A stretch of DNA of 64,000 nt from Herbiconiux daphne (GCF_024979295.1 NZ_JANLCJ010000011.1:31321-95320), one strand, 5' to 3'. Numbered from the stretch's first letter, positions 41,465-50,540 are shown. Notes: generated by a model not told the origin, from the sequence alone. Program-made: numbers and translations.

Positions 41465-42376
41465 GTGACACTCGCGACCTTCCCGCTGGCCGGCATCGTG
41501 CTGGCGGTCATCGCCGCGGCCGTTCTGGCCGTCGGCAACTTCTTTCAGGCGCGCGGGGTCAGCTCAGGGGCGACGGGCCCGTCGTCGGGGCTCGGGGCGC
41601 GCGAGATCCTGCGCCTGCTGCGCAATCGGGCCTGGCTCATCGGCAGTGCCTTCCTGGTGGTGGCCATCCTGCTGCAGCTGGCGAGTCTCGCGTTCGCGCC
41701 GCTGATCGTGGTGCAGCCGGTAGGCGTCACGGCGCTGGTGTTCGCCGCGCTGCTGACGGCGTTCGTGACGAAGGCGGCGCCCGCGCGACGCGAGGTCGGC
41801 GCCATCGCCGTGTGCATCGTGAGCGTCGGGGTGTTCGTTACCGTGGCCGCGGTGGTGAGCACGCAGAGCGCGATCGGCGAGACCCAGCTCGTGGCGGTGC
41901 TGATCGTGCTGGCCGTGGTGCTGGTCGCATCGCTCGCCGTGCTGCTGCTGCGCCGGGGCCGGAGCGTTCCGCCCATTCTCTTCGTGCTGCTCGGCGGCAT
42001 CTTCTCGGGGTTCGTCGCCACGCTCGGCAAGACGGTCATCCTGCGGGTGCAGACCGCCCTGGCCTCGCACGACCTCGAGCTCGACTCCGCCAACCTGCTC
42101 ACCATCGGCTGCCTCGCCGGCATCGCCGTGGCGGGCCTGCTCTCCATCTACTTCGTGCAGACGTCGCACACCTCGAGCCGGCCCGAGGTGGTGGTGGCCG
42201 GGCTCACCGTCATCGACCCGTTCGTGGCCGTGATCCTCGGCATCACCATTCTCGGCGAGGCGCGCAACGCCCCGATCTGGGCGATTCTCGTGCTCGTCGT
42301 GGCCGGCGCGGTGGCGGTGCTCGGCGTCGTCGCCCTCTCGCGCACCCAGGCGGCGGCCGCGGTCGGCTCGCCCTGA
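41465..42376 (+). CDS. DMT-superfamily (NIPA/EamA-like) membrane protein
   Basis: A 303-residue protein with about nine or ten hydrophobic helices and a small charged loop (LLRRGRSVPP) near the middle. ALAVGNFFQARGVSS, FAPLIVVQPVGVTALVFAALL and GLTVIDPFVAVILGITILGEA follow DMT transporters related to NIPA-type magnesium carriers. The substrate is unknown. GTG 41465 has GGAGGG about 9 bases upstream. It lies 34 bp after the sigma factor, so it may be part of that transcript. Confidence 0.85.
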   Translation: MTLATFPLAGIVLAVIAAAVLAVGNFFQARGVSSGATGPSSGLGAREILRLLRNRAWLIGSAFLVVAILLQLASLAFAPLIVVQPVGVTALVFAALLTAFVTKAAPARREVGAIAVCIVSVGVFVTVAAVVSTQSAIGETQLVAVLIVLAVVLVASLAVLLLRRGRSVPPILFVLLGGIFSGFVATLGKTVILRVQTALASHDLELDSANLLTIGCLAGIAVAGLLSIYFVQTSHTSSRPEVVVAGLTVIDPFVAVILGITILGEARNAPIWAILVLVVAGAVAVLGVVALSRTQAAAAVGSP

Positions 42377-42460
42377 GCATCCGGGGCGCTGGGTCGCGCT
42401 GATCGTGGTGGTCGCGCCGGCCCGGTGGTGCTGCAGCTGCGGGAGCGGCATGCTGGGGTC

Positions 42461-42820
42461 ATGCTCACCGCTCACGAACTGCCCGGCACCCACATCTTCG
42501 AGATCCACTACTCGGGGGCGCTCGATGCCGCCGAGTTCGAGGCGGTGCGCGATCAGCTCGTGACCTTCCTCGACGAGAACGACCCCGCCGACCTGCTGGC
42601 CGTCTACGACGACATCGAGCTCACGAAGATCGAGCCCAAGGCGCTCTGGGAAGACCTGCGCTCGGCCGGGCTCGAGAAGAAGGTGCGCCGCGCGGCGCTG
42701 CTGACGGATGCCGGCTGGCTCGCCACCCTGGCGAAGACCGCCTCGATGTTCATCAAGGCCGACGTGCGGGTGTTCGCGCTCGACGGCCGCGACGAGGCGC
42801 TCGCCTGGCTCCAACGCTGA
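42461..42820 (+). CDS. SpoIIAA/STAS-like small protein
   Basis: A 119-residue protein. MLTAHELPGTHIFEIHYSGALDAAEFEAV, FLDENDPADLLAVYDDIELTKIEPKALWEDL and IKADVRVFALDGRDEALAWL match the SpoIIAA-like STAS family, a membrane- or ligand-associating fold of unclear function. ATG 42461 is preferred because homologues begin at this point; no clear Shine-Dalgarno is present, so translation may be nearly leaderless. Confidence 0.8.
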   Translation: MLTAHELPGTHIFEIHYSGALDAAEFEAVRDQLVTFLDENDPADLLAVYDDIELTKIEPKALWEDLRSAGLEKKVRRAALLTDAGWLATLAKTASMFIKADVRVFALDGRDEALAWLQR

Positions 42821-42869
42821 CGGGCTGGGCGCGCTGGCGCGCTGGGGCGGGCCCGAGCGCCGGCGGCCT

Positions 42870-43139
42870 TCAGCGGGTGCGGCGCCGGATGCGGATCGGG
42901 CCGCGCGCGGAGGCGAGGTCGACCACCTCGCCGTGCTGGGTGATCTCGACCTCGCCGCTCTCGACCAGACGCTGGGCGGCCTGGCGGGCGGGCTCCATCA
43001 GGGCGCGCCAGTCGTCGTCGCCCACGTGGCGGGCGGCATCCGACGGGCAGATCGTCGACGTGGGAGCGCGGCGCGCGAGCAGCTCGAGGATGGCGGACTC
43101 CAGGCGCTCGTCGATGCCCTCGGCTGACTGGTGTGCCAT
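42870..43139 (-). CDS. DUF3253 small winged-helix protein
   Basis: An 89-residue protein: ERLESAILELLARRAPTSTICPSDAARHVG, DDWRALMEPARQAAQRLVESGEVEITQHGEVVD and PIRIRRR at the end. This is the DUF3253 pattern, predicted to be a small winged helix. Function is unknown. It is convergent with the SpoIIAA-like gene and divergent from the DUF3072 gene. Confidence 0.85.
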   Translation of the reverse strand: MAHQSAEGIDERLESAILELLARRAPTSTICPSDAARHVGDDDWRALMEPARQAAQRLVESGEVEITQHGEVVDLASARGPIRIRRRTR

Positions 43140-43236
43140 GCGGATCAGTGTGCACCCGAACACGCTTTTCGGCGCGGGGGTGTGCCGCGGCGGCATCCGT
43201 TGGCGGGTGTCGGTCGCCCGGCGTACGCTCCTGCGC

Positions 43237-43578
43237 ATGAGCGACACCGACAACACCGCACCCGACTCCGCAGCCACCGACAACCCGAACGGCCCCGACG
43301 CCCGCGAGAGCTTCGCCGAGAGCGAGCAGATCGTGCCGGAGCCCGCGGGCGACGACGACGTCGAGATGCTCGGCGGGGCCGGCCCCGACCCGAGCCGCTC
43401 GGCCAGCAAAGACCCGGAGGACTGGGTGACCGGCGACGAGCCGATGACCGGCCCGCAGAAGAGCTACCTCGACACCCTGCTGCGCGAGGCCGGAGAAGAG
43501 CTGCCGGCCACCCTCACCAAGGCCGAGGCCTCGGAGCACATCGACCGGCTGCAGAAGCTCACCGGCCGCGGTCAGTAG
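43237..43578 (+). CDS. DUF3072 domain protein
   Basis: A 113-residue acidic protein. The first 60 residues look disordered (Asp/Glu/Pro/Asn-rich). The conserved DUF3072 part follows: MTGPQKSYLDTLLREAGEELPATLTKAEASEHIDRLQ (about 69-106). The family is common in actinobacteria and has no known function. The start at 43237 follows a leader that could only be read in frame from 42877 through a coding gap, so the shorter form is preferred. Confidence 0.85.
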   Translation: MSDTDNTAPDSAATDNPNGPDARESFAESEQIVPEPAGDDDVEMLGGAGPDPSRSASKDPEDWVTGDEPMTGPQKSYLDTLLREAGEELPATLTKAEASEHIDRLQKLTGRGQ

Positions 43579-43608
43579 GCCGCTCGAGGTCGTCGACGTC
43601 GAGCCCGG

Positions 43609-44445
43609 CTACTTCGCCAGGAACTCGAGCACCACCCGGTTCCACTCCTCGGCATGGCTCACGGTCACGCCGTGGGGCCCGCCGGCGATCACGTGCAGTT
43701 CCGACCCCGGAATCGCCGCGTGCGTGCGCGCTCCCGACCCCTCGAACGGCACGGTGGCATCGCTGTCGCCGTGGATCACCAGTGCCGGCACGCTCACCAG
43801 CGCGAGGTCGTCGCGGAAGTCGGTGTTGGCGAAGGAGGCCATCGCCTCGAGTGCGGCGAGCTTCGAGGCCTGCTCGGCGAGGGCGAGCGCCTCCTGGCGC
43901 TGCTGCTCCGTCACGACGAGGCGACCGTCGACCGAGAAGAACTGGGTGAGGAAGTCGTCGAAGAAGGCGTCTTTGTTCGCGGTGAGGGCGGCCGTCATCT
44001 TCGCGGCCTCGGCCGCCGACAGCGGGCCGTCGGGGTTGCCCGGCGTGTGCAGCAGATAGGGTGGCACCGCCGAGGCGAACACCACGCTGTGCAGCCGCCC
44101 GATGCCGTAGCGCGAGAAGTAGCGCGCCACCTCGCCGCCTCCCATCGAGAAGCCGACGAGCGTCACGTCGTGCAGGTCGAGGGCGTCGAGCACGGCCTCG
44201 AGGTCGTCGGTGAGGGTGTCGTACCCGTAGCCCGTCAGCGGTTTGTCGCTTCGCCCGAAGCCGCGGCGGTCGTAGGTCACCACCCGGTAGCCGGCGTCGA
44301 CGAGGGCGGGCACCTGGTTCTTCCACGACTCGCCCGAGAGGGGCCAGCCGTGGATCAGCACGACCGCCCGGCCCGACCCGCCGGTGTCGTCGACGTGCAG
44401 TTCGGTGTCGTTCAGGATGCCGTGGTGAGCAGTGATCTCTGACAT
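43609..44445 (-). CDS. Alpha/beta hydrolase of the non-heme chloroperoxidase type
   Basis: A 278-residue alpha/beta hydrolase. VVLIHGWPLSGESWKNQV carries the oxyanion HG, GFSMGGGEV holds the nucleophile Ser, HGDSDATVPF the acid Asp and GGPHGVTVSHAEEWN the catalytic His. This set is typical of esterases described as cofactor-free haloperoxidases. The natural substrate is an ester or lactone. It lies 36 bp after the LacI-type gene on the same strand but has no clear link to sugar transport. Confidence 0.92.
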   Translation of the reverse strand: MSEITAHHGILNDTELHVDDTGGSGRAVVLIHGWPLSGESWKNQVPALVDAGYRVVTYDRRGFGRSDKPLTGYGYDTLTDDLEAVLDALDLHDVTLVGFSMGGGEVARYFSRYGIGRLHSVVFASAVPPYLLHTPGNPDGPLSAAEAAKMTAALTANKDAFFDDFLTQFFSVDGRLVVTEQQRQEALALAEQASKLAALEAMASFANTDFRDDLALVSVPALVIHGDSDATVPFEGSGARTHAAIPGSELHVIAGGPHGVTVSHAEEWNRVVLEFLAK

Positions 44446-44481
44446 GGAGGATTCGTTCCCTTCCGGCCGCTGACGCGGCGC

Positions 44482-45558
44482 TCACGGAACATTCGTACTC
44501 CTCCGCACCTCGGATGGGTCGACCCGTGCCGCGAGGTGGGCCGACGCAGTGCGCGGGGGTGCCGTGCTCTCGCGCACGACGAGCTCGGTGCCGCCCGCCG
44601 CCTTGTCGGTGGCGGCGTTCTCGCCGAGCACGGCGAGCACCGATTCCATGGCCTCGCGGCCCAGGCGCACGAAGTCCTGCCGCACCGTGGTGAGCGGCGG
44701 AGAGAAGTATTCCGCCTCGGGAATGTCGTCGAAGCCCACCACGCTCACGTCCTCGGGCACCGTCAATCCCGCCTCGGCCAGAGCGCGCATGAGCCCGAGC
44801 GCCATCTGGTCGTTCGCCACGAACACGGCCGTCGCGCCGTCGGCCGCGATCGTGCGACCGTGAGCGTAGCCGCTCGCGGGGGTCCAGTCGCCGACCAGCG
44901 GTTCGCGGCTCACGAGGCCGTGCGCCGCCAGAGCACCGAACCAGCCGCGGGTGCGCTCCGAGGCATCCATCGACTCCAGCGGGCCGGCGATGTGACGGAT
45001 GTCGCGGTGCCCGAGCGACACCAGATGGTCGACTGCCGCTCGCGCCCCGCCGTATTGATCGAGCCACACCCGATGGGCCGGGCCCCGGTCTTCCGAGGCG
45101 ATGGCCACCACCGGAACACCGAGATCGAACCCGCCGAGCCCCTCGACGGCCGAGCGCTGCTGCACGATCAGCACGATCGCCTCGACGTTCTGCCGCACGA
45201 GCAGCTCCGCCGCCGCGCGCACGTTCGCGGCGTCGGCCTCGAGCAGACCCGCGGTGATCACGGCGTAGCGGGCATCCCGGGCCGTCTCGTTGAAGTGCAG
45301 GGCGGTCGAGCCCGGCCCGAAGTCGGCCGAGCCCGTGGTGATGAGGCCGATCGTGCGCGATCGGCGGGTGACCATGGCCCTCGCCGCCGGCGACGGCACG
45401 TAGCGCAGCTGCTTGATCGCGTTCTCGACCCGCAGGCGGGTGGCGGGCCGCACGTTCGGCATGTCGTTCAACACCCGTGACACGGTCTGGTGCGACACCC
45501 CGGCCAGACGCGCGACATCGAAGATCGTCGCGGTGCGCGCCTTCTCTTCTTCTGTCAC
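44482..45558 (-). CDS. LacI-family transcriptional regulator
   Basis: A 358-residue repressor. ATIFDVARLAGVSHQTVSRVLNDMPNVRPATRLRVENAIKQLRYVPSPAARAM is the helix-turn-helix and hinge (8-60), and the rest is a periplasmic-binding-like sugar domain ending VRESTAPPR. GTG 45558 is the start, with GAGGA upstream. It is the last gene after the furanose importer and is likely its local regulator; TCACAAATTGTGA ahead of ytfQ is a candidate operator. Confidence 0.9.
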   Translation of the reverse strand: MTEEEKARTATIFDVARLAGVSHQTVSRVLNDMPNVRPATRLRVENAIKQLRYVPSPAARAMVTRRSRTIGLITTGSADFGPGSTALHFNETARDARYAVITAGLLEADAANVRAAAELLVRQNVEAIVLIVQQRSAVEGLGGFDLGVPVVAIASEDRGPAHRVWLDQYGGARAAVDHLVSLGHRDIRHIAGPLESMDASERTRGWFGALAAHGLVSREPLVGDWTPASGYAHGRTIAADGATAVFVANDQMALGLMRALAEAGLTVPEDVSVVGFDDIPEAEYFSPPLTTVRQDFVRLGREAMESVLAVLGENAATDKAAGGTELVVRESTAPPRTASAHLAARVDPSEVRRSTNVP

Positions 45559-45617
45559 TGTCGATCCTCGTCGGGCGCGGAGAGCGCGCTTGTATTGATT
45601 ATCGCGGGCCCGGGTCG

Positions 45618-46664
45618 CTACCTCCTGCGCGAGGTCAGCACCTTCTGCAGAATGATGAACACGAGCAGCAGGGCGCCGATGAAGATCTTGGTCCACCACG
45701 ACGAGAGCGTGCCCTCGAAGGTGATGATGGTCTGGATGACCCCCAGCACCAGCACGCCGAGCACCGACCCGAGCACGAAGCCATAGCCTCCGGTGAGCAG
45801 GGTGCCGCCGATCACGACCGCCGCGATCGCGTCGAGCTCGGTGCCGACGGCGGTCAGGGGATAGCCCGAGAGCGTGTAGAACGAGAACAGCACGCCCGCG
45901 AGCCCCGAGCAGAAGCCGCTCACCACGTAGACGATCACCTTCGTGCGCGCCACCGGCAGACCCATCAGCATGCCCGACTGCTCGCTGCCCCCGATGGCGT
46001 AGACCGTGCGCCCGAACCGGGTGAAGCCGAGCACCCACACGGCGATCACCACCACCACGAGGGCGATCACGACGCTCGGGGTGATGCTGAGGCCCGGGCC
46101 GAGGGGGATGCGGGTGACCGCGAGGGCCACGAAGGTGGGCTCGCTGATCGAGATCGAGTCCTTAGAGATGACGTAGCAGAGCCCGCGCGCGAGGAACATG
46201 GCCGCGAGCGTGGCGATGAACGGCTGCACCTTGAACACGTGGATCATCAGTCCCACGAGCAGCCCGAGCACCGAGGTGAGCACGAGGATGAGGGCGATCA
46301 CCACACCGGGCGACCAGCCGGTCTGCAGCAGGCTCGCCGCGATCATGGTCGACACGGCCACCACGGCACCGACCGACAGATCGATGCCGCCGGTGAGGAT
46401 CACGAAGGTCATGCCGACGGCGAGCACGATCAGGTAGGAGTTGTCGACGAACAGGTTGAGGAACACCTGACCCGAGAAGAACCCGGGGTAGCGCACGCCG
46501 CCGATGACGAACACCACCACAAAGAGCACCGCGGTGACGAGCACCGGGCCCGACTTCGGGCTGGTGAGCACGTCGCGCAGCCGGTCGAACAGCGAACCCC
46601 TCGGAGCCGGCGCGGGTGTGGGCGCTTGGGGGCGGGGTGACGGAGTGTCGAGAGTGGCGGTCAT
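45618..46664 (-). CDS. yjfF: Galactofuranose-type ABC transporter permease YjfF
   Basis: A 348-residue ribose-family permease with about ten helices. VGMTFVILTGGIDLSVGAVVAVSTM is the core BPD_transp_2 motif, and AIGGSEQSGMLMGLPVARTKVIVYVVSG is characteristic of the YjfF subgroup. A Pro/Ala-rich N-terminus (about 1-22) precedes the first helix. It pairs with the YtfT permease and overlaps it by ATGA (46661-46664). Confidence 0.92.
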   Translation of the reverse strand: MTATLDTPSPRPQAPTPAPAPRGSLFDRLRDVLTSPKSGPVLVTAVLFVVVFVIGGVRYPGFFSGQVFLNLFVDNSYLIVLAVGMTFVILTGGIDLSVGAVVAVSTMIAASLLQTGWSPGVVIALILVLTSVLGLLVGLMIHVFKVQPFIATLAAMFLARGLCYVISKDSISISEPTFVALAVTRIPLGPGLSITPSVVIALVVVVIAVWVLGFTRFGRTVYAIGGSEQSGMLMGLPVARTKVIVYVVSGFCSGLAGVLFSFYTLSGYPLTAVGTELDAIAAVVIGGTLLTGGYGFVLGSVLGVLVLGVIQTIITFEGTLSSWWTKIFIGALLLVFIILQKVLTSRRR

Positions 46665-47707
46665 GATGCGGCGATCCCCTTGCTCGTGCGCGCGGTGAGT
46701 CGGTGGCGGAGCCGGCCGAAGGCGGCGTTGGTGGCCGGTGATTGCAGCAGGCACACCGCGGTGACCACGGCGGCCTTGAACACCATGGTGACGATCGGCG
46801 GGATGCCGACGGTGTAGACCGTGGTGACCAGGGTCTGGATGACGAGGGCGCCCACCAGGGTGCCGGCGAGCGAGTAGCGGCCGCCGGCGAGCGAGGTGCC
46901 GCCGATCACCACGGCGAGGATGGCGTCGAGCTCGATGAAGAGGCCCGTGTTGTTGGCGTCGGCCGCCGTCTGGTTGGCGGTGAGGATGAGCCCGGCGATG
47001 CCGGCCGAGAAGGCGCAGAACGTGTAGACGGTGAAGAGCAGCCCGCGCGCTCGAACGCCGGCCTGACGGCTTGCCTCGGGGTTGATGCCCACCGACTCGA
47101 TCAGCATGCCGAGGGCCGTGCGGCGCGTGATGAGCGCCGCGACCGCGAAGATCACCACGCCGATCAGCACCGCCACCGGCAGCCCGAGCAGGAATCCGGA
47201 GCCCAGCGCCTTGAACGGCGCACTGTCGACCGTGAGGATCTGCCCCTCGGTGATCAGCATCGCCATGCCCCGCCCGGCGGTCATCAGAATCAGGGTGGCG
47301 ATGATGGGCTGGATGCCGATCACCGACACCAGGAACCCGTTCCACACGCCCAGCACCAGAGCGATCACCAGCGCGGCGCCGACGGCCACGGCCACCGTGC
47401 CGGGGTTGCCCGGGTCGGGCGACGACAGCAGGATCGAGCACGCGACCGCGCCCGAGATCGCCGCGACGGCGCCGACCGAGAGGTCGATGCCCCGGGTCGC
47501 GATGACGAGTGTCATGCCGACCGCGATGATGAGCGTGGGCGCGCCGTTGCGTAGGATGTCGATCACCGAGCCGAACAGGTGCCCGTCTTTGACCGTGATG
47601 GTCAGAAAGCCCGGAAAGGCGATGACGTTGATCGCCACCAGGGCGATCAGCATCACGACCGGCCAGAACAGCCGGCTCGACACGATGCGGGTGAGGGCGG
47701 CGCTCAT
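46661..47707 (-). CDS. ytfT: Galactofuranose-type ABC transporter permease YtfT
   Basis: A 348-residue permease of the same fold: LFGSVIDILRNGAPTLIIAVGMTLVIATRGIDLSVGAVAAISG, GMLIESVGINPEASRQAGVRARGLLFTVYTFCAFSAGIAGLI. The sequence follows YtfT of the YtfQRT-YjfF system. Two different permeases make a heterodimeric channel. Its start overlaps the ATPase stop (47704-47707). Confidence 0.92.
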   Translation of the reverse strand: MSAALTRIVSSRLFWPVVMLIALVAINVIAFPGFLTITVKDGHLFGSVIDILRNGAPTLIIAVGMTLVIATRGIDLSVGAVAAISGAVACSILLSSPDPGNPGTVAVAVGAALVIALVLGVWNGFLVSVIGIQPIIATLILMTAGRGMAMLITEGQILTVDSAPFKALGSGFLLGLPVAVLIGVVIFAVAALITRRTALGMLIESVGINPEASRQAGVRARGLLFTVYTFCAFSAGIAGLILTANQTAADANNTGLFIELDAILAVVIGGTSLAGGRYSLAGTLVGALVIQTLVTTVYTVGIPPIVTMVFKAAVVTAVCLLQSPATNAAFGRLRHRLTARTSKGIAAS

Positions 47708-49326
47708 CGGAGGTCTCCTGCCGGTGATGTGAGGGACTCGGTGGCGGGCTCGTCGTAGGCGGGCCCGAAGGGGTGGGCGTCGGGTGGCGGAGCCTCGTCG
47801 GCCACCGACCCGTCGGCGATCAGGGCGAGCAGGGCGTCGACCGTCAGCCCGTCGTTCTCGATGTCGGCCACGAGACGGCGGTCGCGCAGCACGGCGACCC
47901 GGTGCGACAGCCGCAGCACCTCCTCGAGCTCGGCCGAGATGAACACCACGCTCATGCCGTTCTCGGCGAGCGTGTAGACGAGCTTCTGGATCTCGGCCTT
48001 CGCCCCGATGTCGATGCCGCGGGTGGGCTCGTCGAGAATGAGCAGTCGCGGCGCGATGGCGAGCCACCGGGCCAGCAGCACCTTCTGCTGGTTGCCGCCT
48101 GAGAGGTTGCGCACGAGGGCGTCGGGGTTGGCGGGCCGGATGTTGAGGGCCTGGATGTAGCTCTGGGTCAGCTCCTCCTGCCGCTTCTTCGGAATCGGCC
48201 GGAACCAGCCCCGATCGGCCTGCAGCGCGAGCACGATGTTGTCGCGCACCGTGAGGTCGTCGATGATGCCCTCGCTGCGCCGGTTCTCCGACGAGTAGGC
48301 GATGCGTTTCGAGATGGCCTGACGAGGGGTGCGCAGGCGGGTGGGCTTTCCCTCGATCTGGAGGGTGCCGGCATCCGCTCGGTCGATTCCGCCCAGGATG
48401 CGCGCGAGCTCGGTGCGGCCGGAGCCCAGAAGGCCGGCCAGGCCCACCACCTCGCCCTCGCCGATGGTGAGGTCGAAGGGTTCGATGGCTCCCTTGCGGC
48501 CGTAGTCGTGGGTGGCGGCGAAGGCCGGCAGGCCGGGTTCATCCGCCACGGCCGCACCGGTGGCGGCGTGTGCTCGCTTGCCGATCTCGTCGAGGGCGGT
48601 GATCTCTTTGCCGATCATCTTGTGCACCAGGTCGATGCGCAGCAGTTCTTCGGTGAGGTACTCGCCCACGAGCTGGCCGTTGCGCAACACGGTCAGGCGG
48701 TCGGTGATCTCGTAGATCTGGTCGAGGAAGTGCGACACGAACAAGATCGCGACGCCCGAATCGCGCAGCGACCGGATGACGCGGAAGAGCTCTGCCACCT
48801 CGTCGGCGTCGAGGCTCGACGTCGGCTCGTCGAGGATGAGCACCTTCGCGTTGACGTTGATGGCCCGGGCGATGGCCACGAGCTGCTGCACGGCGAGCGA
48901 GTGCGAGCCGAGCAGCGAGCCCGGGTCGATGTCGAGATTGAGGCCGTCGAGCAGTTCGGCGGCACGGCGGCGCATGGCGCGCCCGTCGATGGAGCCGAAG
49001 CGGCGCGGCTCGCGCCCGAGCAGGATGTTCTCGGCCACCGACAGGTTCGGCAGCAGGTTGACCTCTTGGTAGACGGTCGAGATGCCGGCCGCCTGCGCGT
49101 GGGCGGGGCCCGAGAACGACACGGTCTCGCCGCCCAGCCGGATGGTGCCGCCGTCGATGGCGTAGACGCCCGTGAGGGCCTTGATGAGGGTGGACTTTCC
49201 GGCGCCGTTCTCGCCCATGAGCGAGTGCACCTCGCCCGGGAACATGCGGAAGCTCACACTGTCGAGCGCCTTCACCCCCGGGAAGGTGATCGTGATGTCG
49301 GTCATCTCGACCACGGGTTCGGTCAT
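47704..49326 (-). CDS. ytfR: Galactofuranose-type sugar ABC transporter ATPase YtfR
   Basis: A 540-residue double ATPase. The first nucleotide-binding half has GENGAGKST, VYQEVNLLPNLSVAENILLG, SLAVQQLVAIARA and LILDEPTSSLD. The second has the degenerate Walker A GLLGSGRTELAR and LSGGNQQKVLLARWLA with LLILDEPTRGID. This is the usual sugar-ATPase layout (RbsA/YtfR). The gene starts 111 bp after the binding-protein stop, across a strong hairpin. Confidence 0.95.
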   Translation of the reverse strand: MTEPVVEMTDITITFPGVKALDSVSFRMFPGEVHSLMGENGAGKSTLIKALTGVYAIDGGTIRLGGETVSFSGPAHAQAAGISTVYQEVNLLPNLSVAENILLGREPRRFGSIDGRAMRRRAAELLDGLNLDIDPGSLLGSHSLAVQQLVAIARAINVNAKVLILDEPTSSLDADEVAELFRVIRSLRDSGVAILFVSHFLDQIYEITDRLTVLRNGQLVGEYLTEELLRIDLVHKMIGKEITALDEIGKRAHAATGAAVADEPGLPAFAATHDYGRKGAIEPFDLTIGEGEVVGLAGLLGSGRTELARILGGIDRADAGTLQIEGKPTRLRTPRQAISKRIAYSSENRRSEGIIDDLTVRDNIVLALQADRGWFRPIPKKRQEELTQSYIQALNIRPANPDALVRNLSGGNQQKVLLARWLAIAPRLLILDEPTRGIDIGAKAEIQKLVYTLAENGMSVVFISAELEEVLRLSHRVAVLRDRRLVADIENDGLTVDALLALIADGSVADEAPPPDAHPFGPAYDEPATESLTSPAGDLR

Positions 49327-49349
49327 GAGCTCTCTCTTCTTCGAGGGGC

Positions 49350-49388
49350 GGTGACGGATGCGCGGAGTGAGTCCGCGCATCCGTCACC
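49350..49388 (-). other. 17-bp perfect intercistronic hairpin between ytfQ and ytfR
   Basis: GGTGACGGATGCGCGGA (49350-49366) and its exact complement (49372-49388) enclose a 5-base loop, GTGAG. No T-run follows on the transcribed strand. The place between binding protein and ATPase suggests an RNA stability or partial-termination element that keeps ytfQ mRNA in excess. Confidence 0.75.
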
Positions 49389-49396
49389 TGTTGTAG

Positions 49397-49446
49397 CAGT
49401 ACTGCTTTATCAGTACTGCTTTATCAGTACCGCTCTATCAGTACTG
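49397..49446 (-). repeat. 14-bp tandem repeat over the ytfQ stop codon
   Basis: Units of CAGTACTGCTTTAT start at 49397, 49411, 49425 (with two changes) and 49439 (partial). The last unit encodes the C-terminal Gln-Tyr and stop of YtfQ. Each unit holds the palindrome CAGTACTG. Confidence 0.85.
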
Positions 49447-50433
49447 CCGGTCGGGCAGGGCCTCGACGGCCTGCTCCTGGGTGAAGGTGGTCTCTTCGGT
49501 GATGATGCGCTTCTCGGGCGTCTCACCCTCGTTGATCTGGTTGACGATGTCGACCAGCTGCTTGCCGAGCAGCGGCGAGCACTCGACGATGAAGTTGATC
49601 TTGCCGTCGGCGAGAGCCTGCATGCCGTCTTTCACGGCGTCGACCGTGACGATCTTGATGTCTTCGCCCGGAACGAGCCCGGCCGCCTCGATCGCTTCGA
49701 TGGCGCCGAGACCCATGTCGTCGTTGTGGGCGTAGATGAGGTCGACGTCGGGGTTGGCCTTCAGCAGGGCCTCGGTGACCTGCTTGCCGCCGGCCCGGGT
49801 GAAGTCGCCGGTCTGGCTCGCGACGATCTCGAACTTGTCGTCGGCGCCGATGACGTCGGCGAAGCCCTCGGCGCGGTCGATGGCCGGAGCCGCACCCGTG
49901 GTGCCCTCGAGCTGGATGATCTTCACCGGGTCGGTCGAGTCGGCGTATTCGTCGACGACCCATTGGCCGGCCTTCTTGCCCTCTTCGATGAAGTCGGAGC
50001 CGAGGAACGACACGTAGAGGGAGTCGTCTTGCGAGTCGACGGCGCGGTCGGTGAGCACCACGGGGATGTTCGCCGCCTTGGCCTCGTTGAGCACGGCGTC
50101 CCACCCGGTCTCGACCACGGGCGAGAAGGCGATGACGTCGACGCCCTGCTGGATGTAAGAGCGGATCGCCTTGATCTGGTTCTCCTGCTTCTGCTGGGCG
50201 TCGGAGAACTTGAGCTCGATGCCGGCGTCTTTGAACGAGTTCTGGATGTCGGTGGTGTTGGCGGTTCGCCAGCCGCTCTCGGCGCCGACCTGGGCGAAGC
50301 CGACGACGAGTTCGTCGGTGGGCTTGGGGCCGGCGGCCGCACCAGCGTCGCCACCGCCGGAGCCGCCGCTGGCGCAGCCGGCGAGCGTAAGCAGGATGAC
50401 CCCTGCGGTCGCGAGACCGAAGATCTTCTTCAT
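49438..50433 (-). CDS. ytfQ: Galactofuranose-type sugar-binding lipoprotein YtfQ
   Basis: A 331-residue substrate-binding protein. A lipoprotein signal ends in LAGC near residue 20. LVVGFAQVGAESGWRTANTTD, DAQQKQENQIKAIRSYIQQGVDVIAFSPVVETGWDAVL and VLTDRAVDS match E. coli YtfQ nearly word for word, a protein that binds galactofuranose and arabinofuranose. It is the first gene of the importer operon. ATG 50433 has AGAGAGG about 8 bases upstream. Confidence 0.95.
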   Translation of the reverse strand: MKKIFGLATAGVILLTLAGCASGGSGGGDAGAAAGPKPTDELVVGFAQVGAESGWRTANTTDIQNSFKDAGIELKFSDAQQKQENQIKAIRSYIQQGVDVIAFSPVVETGWDAVLNEAKAANIPVVLTDRAVDSQDDSLYVSFLGSDFIEEGKKAGQWVVDEYADSTDPVKIIQLEGTTGAAPAIDRAEGFADVIGADDKFEIVASQTGDFTRAGGKQVTEALLKANPDVDLIYAHNDDMGLGAIEAIEAAGLVPGEDIKIVTVDAVKDGMQALADGKINFIVECSPLLGKQLVDIVNQINEGETPEKRIITEETTFTQEQAVEALPDRQY

Positions 50434-50527
50434 CGTACGAACCTCTCTGTTCAACGACCCGGCCACGGGAGTGCTGCGTGATGGTGCCGGGAGCAGCCGC
50501 CACGTCGGGGCTGATGGGTCATAGTAA

Positions 50528-50540
50528 TCACAAATTGTGA
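50528..50540. promoter_or_regulatory. 13-bp palindrome upstream of ytfQ
   Basis: TCACAAATTGTGA is perfectly symmetric about a central A, followed by a half-like TTCACAATT (50544-50552). It is 95-107 bases before the ytfQ start, in the 298-bp gap shared with ltrA. It has LacI-operator symmetry, so the LacI protein at 44482 is the likely ligand. Nothing else clear is seen in the gap apart from repeated CGGATGC. Confidence 0.5.

Noticed and set aside
49350..49388. Reading the ytfQ-ytfR hairpin as a simple end of operon
   Set aside because: No T-run follows, and ytfR, ytfT and yjfF continue on the same strand with no clear new promoter.
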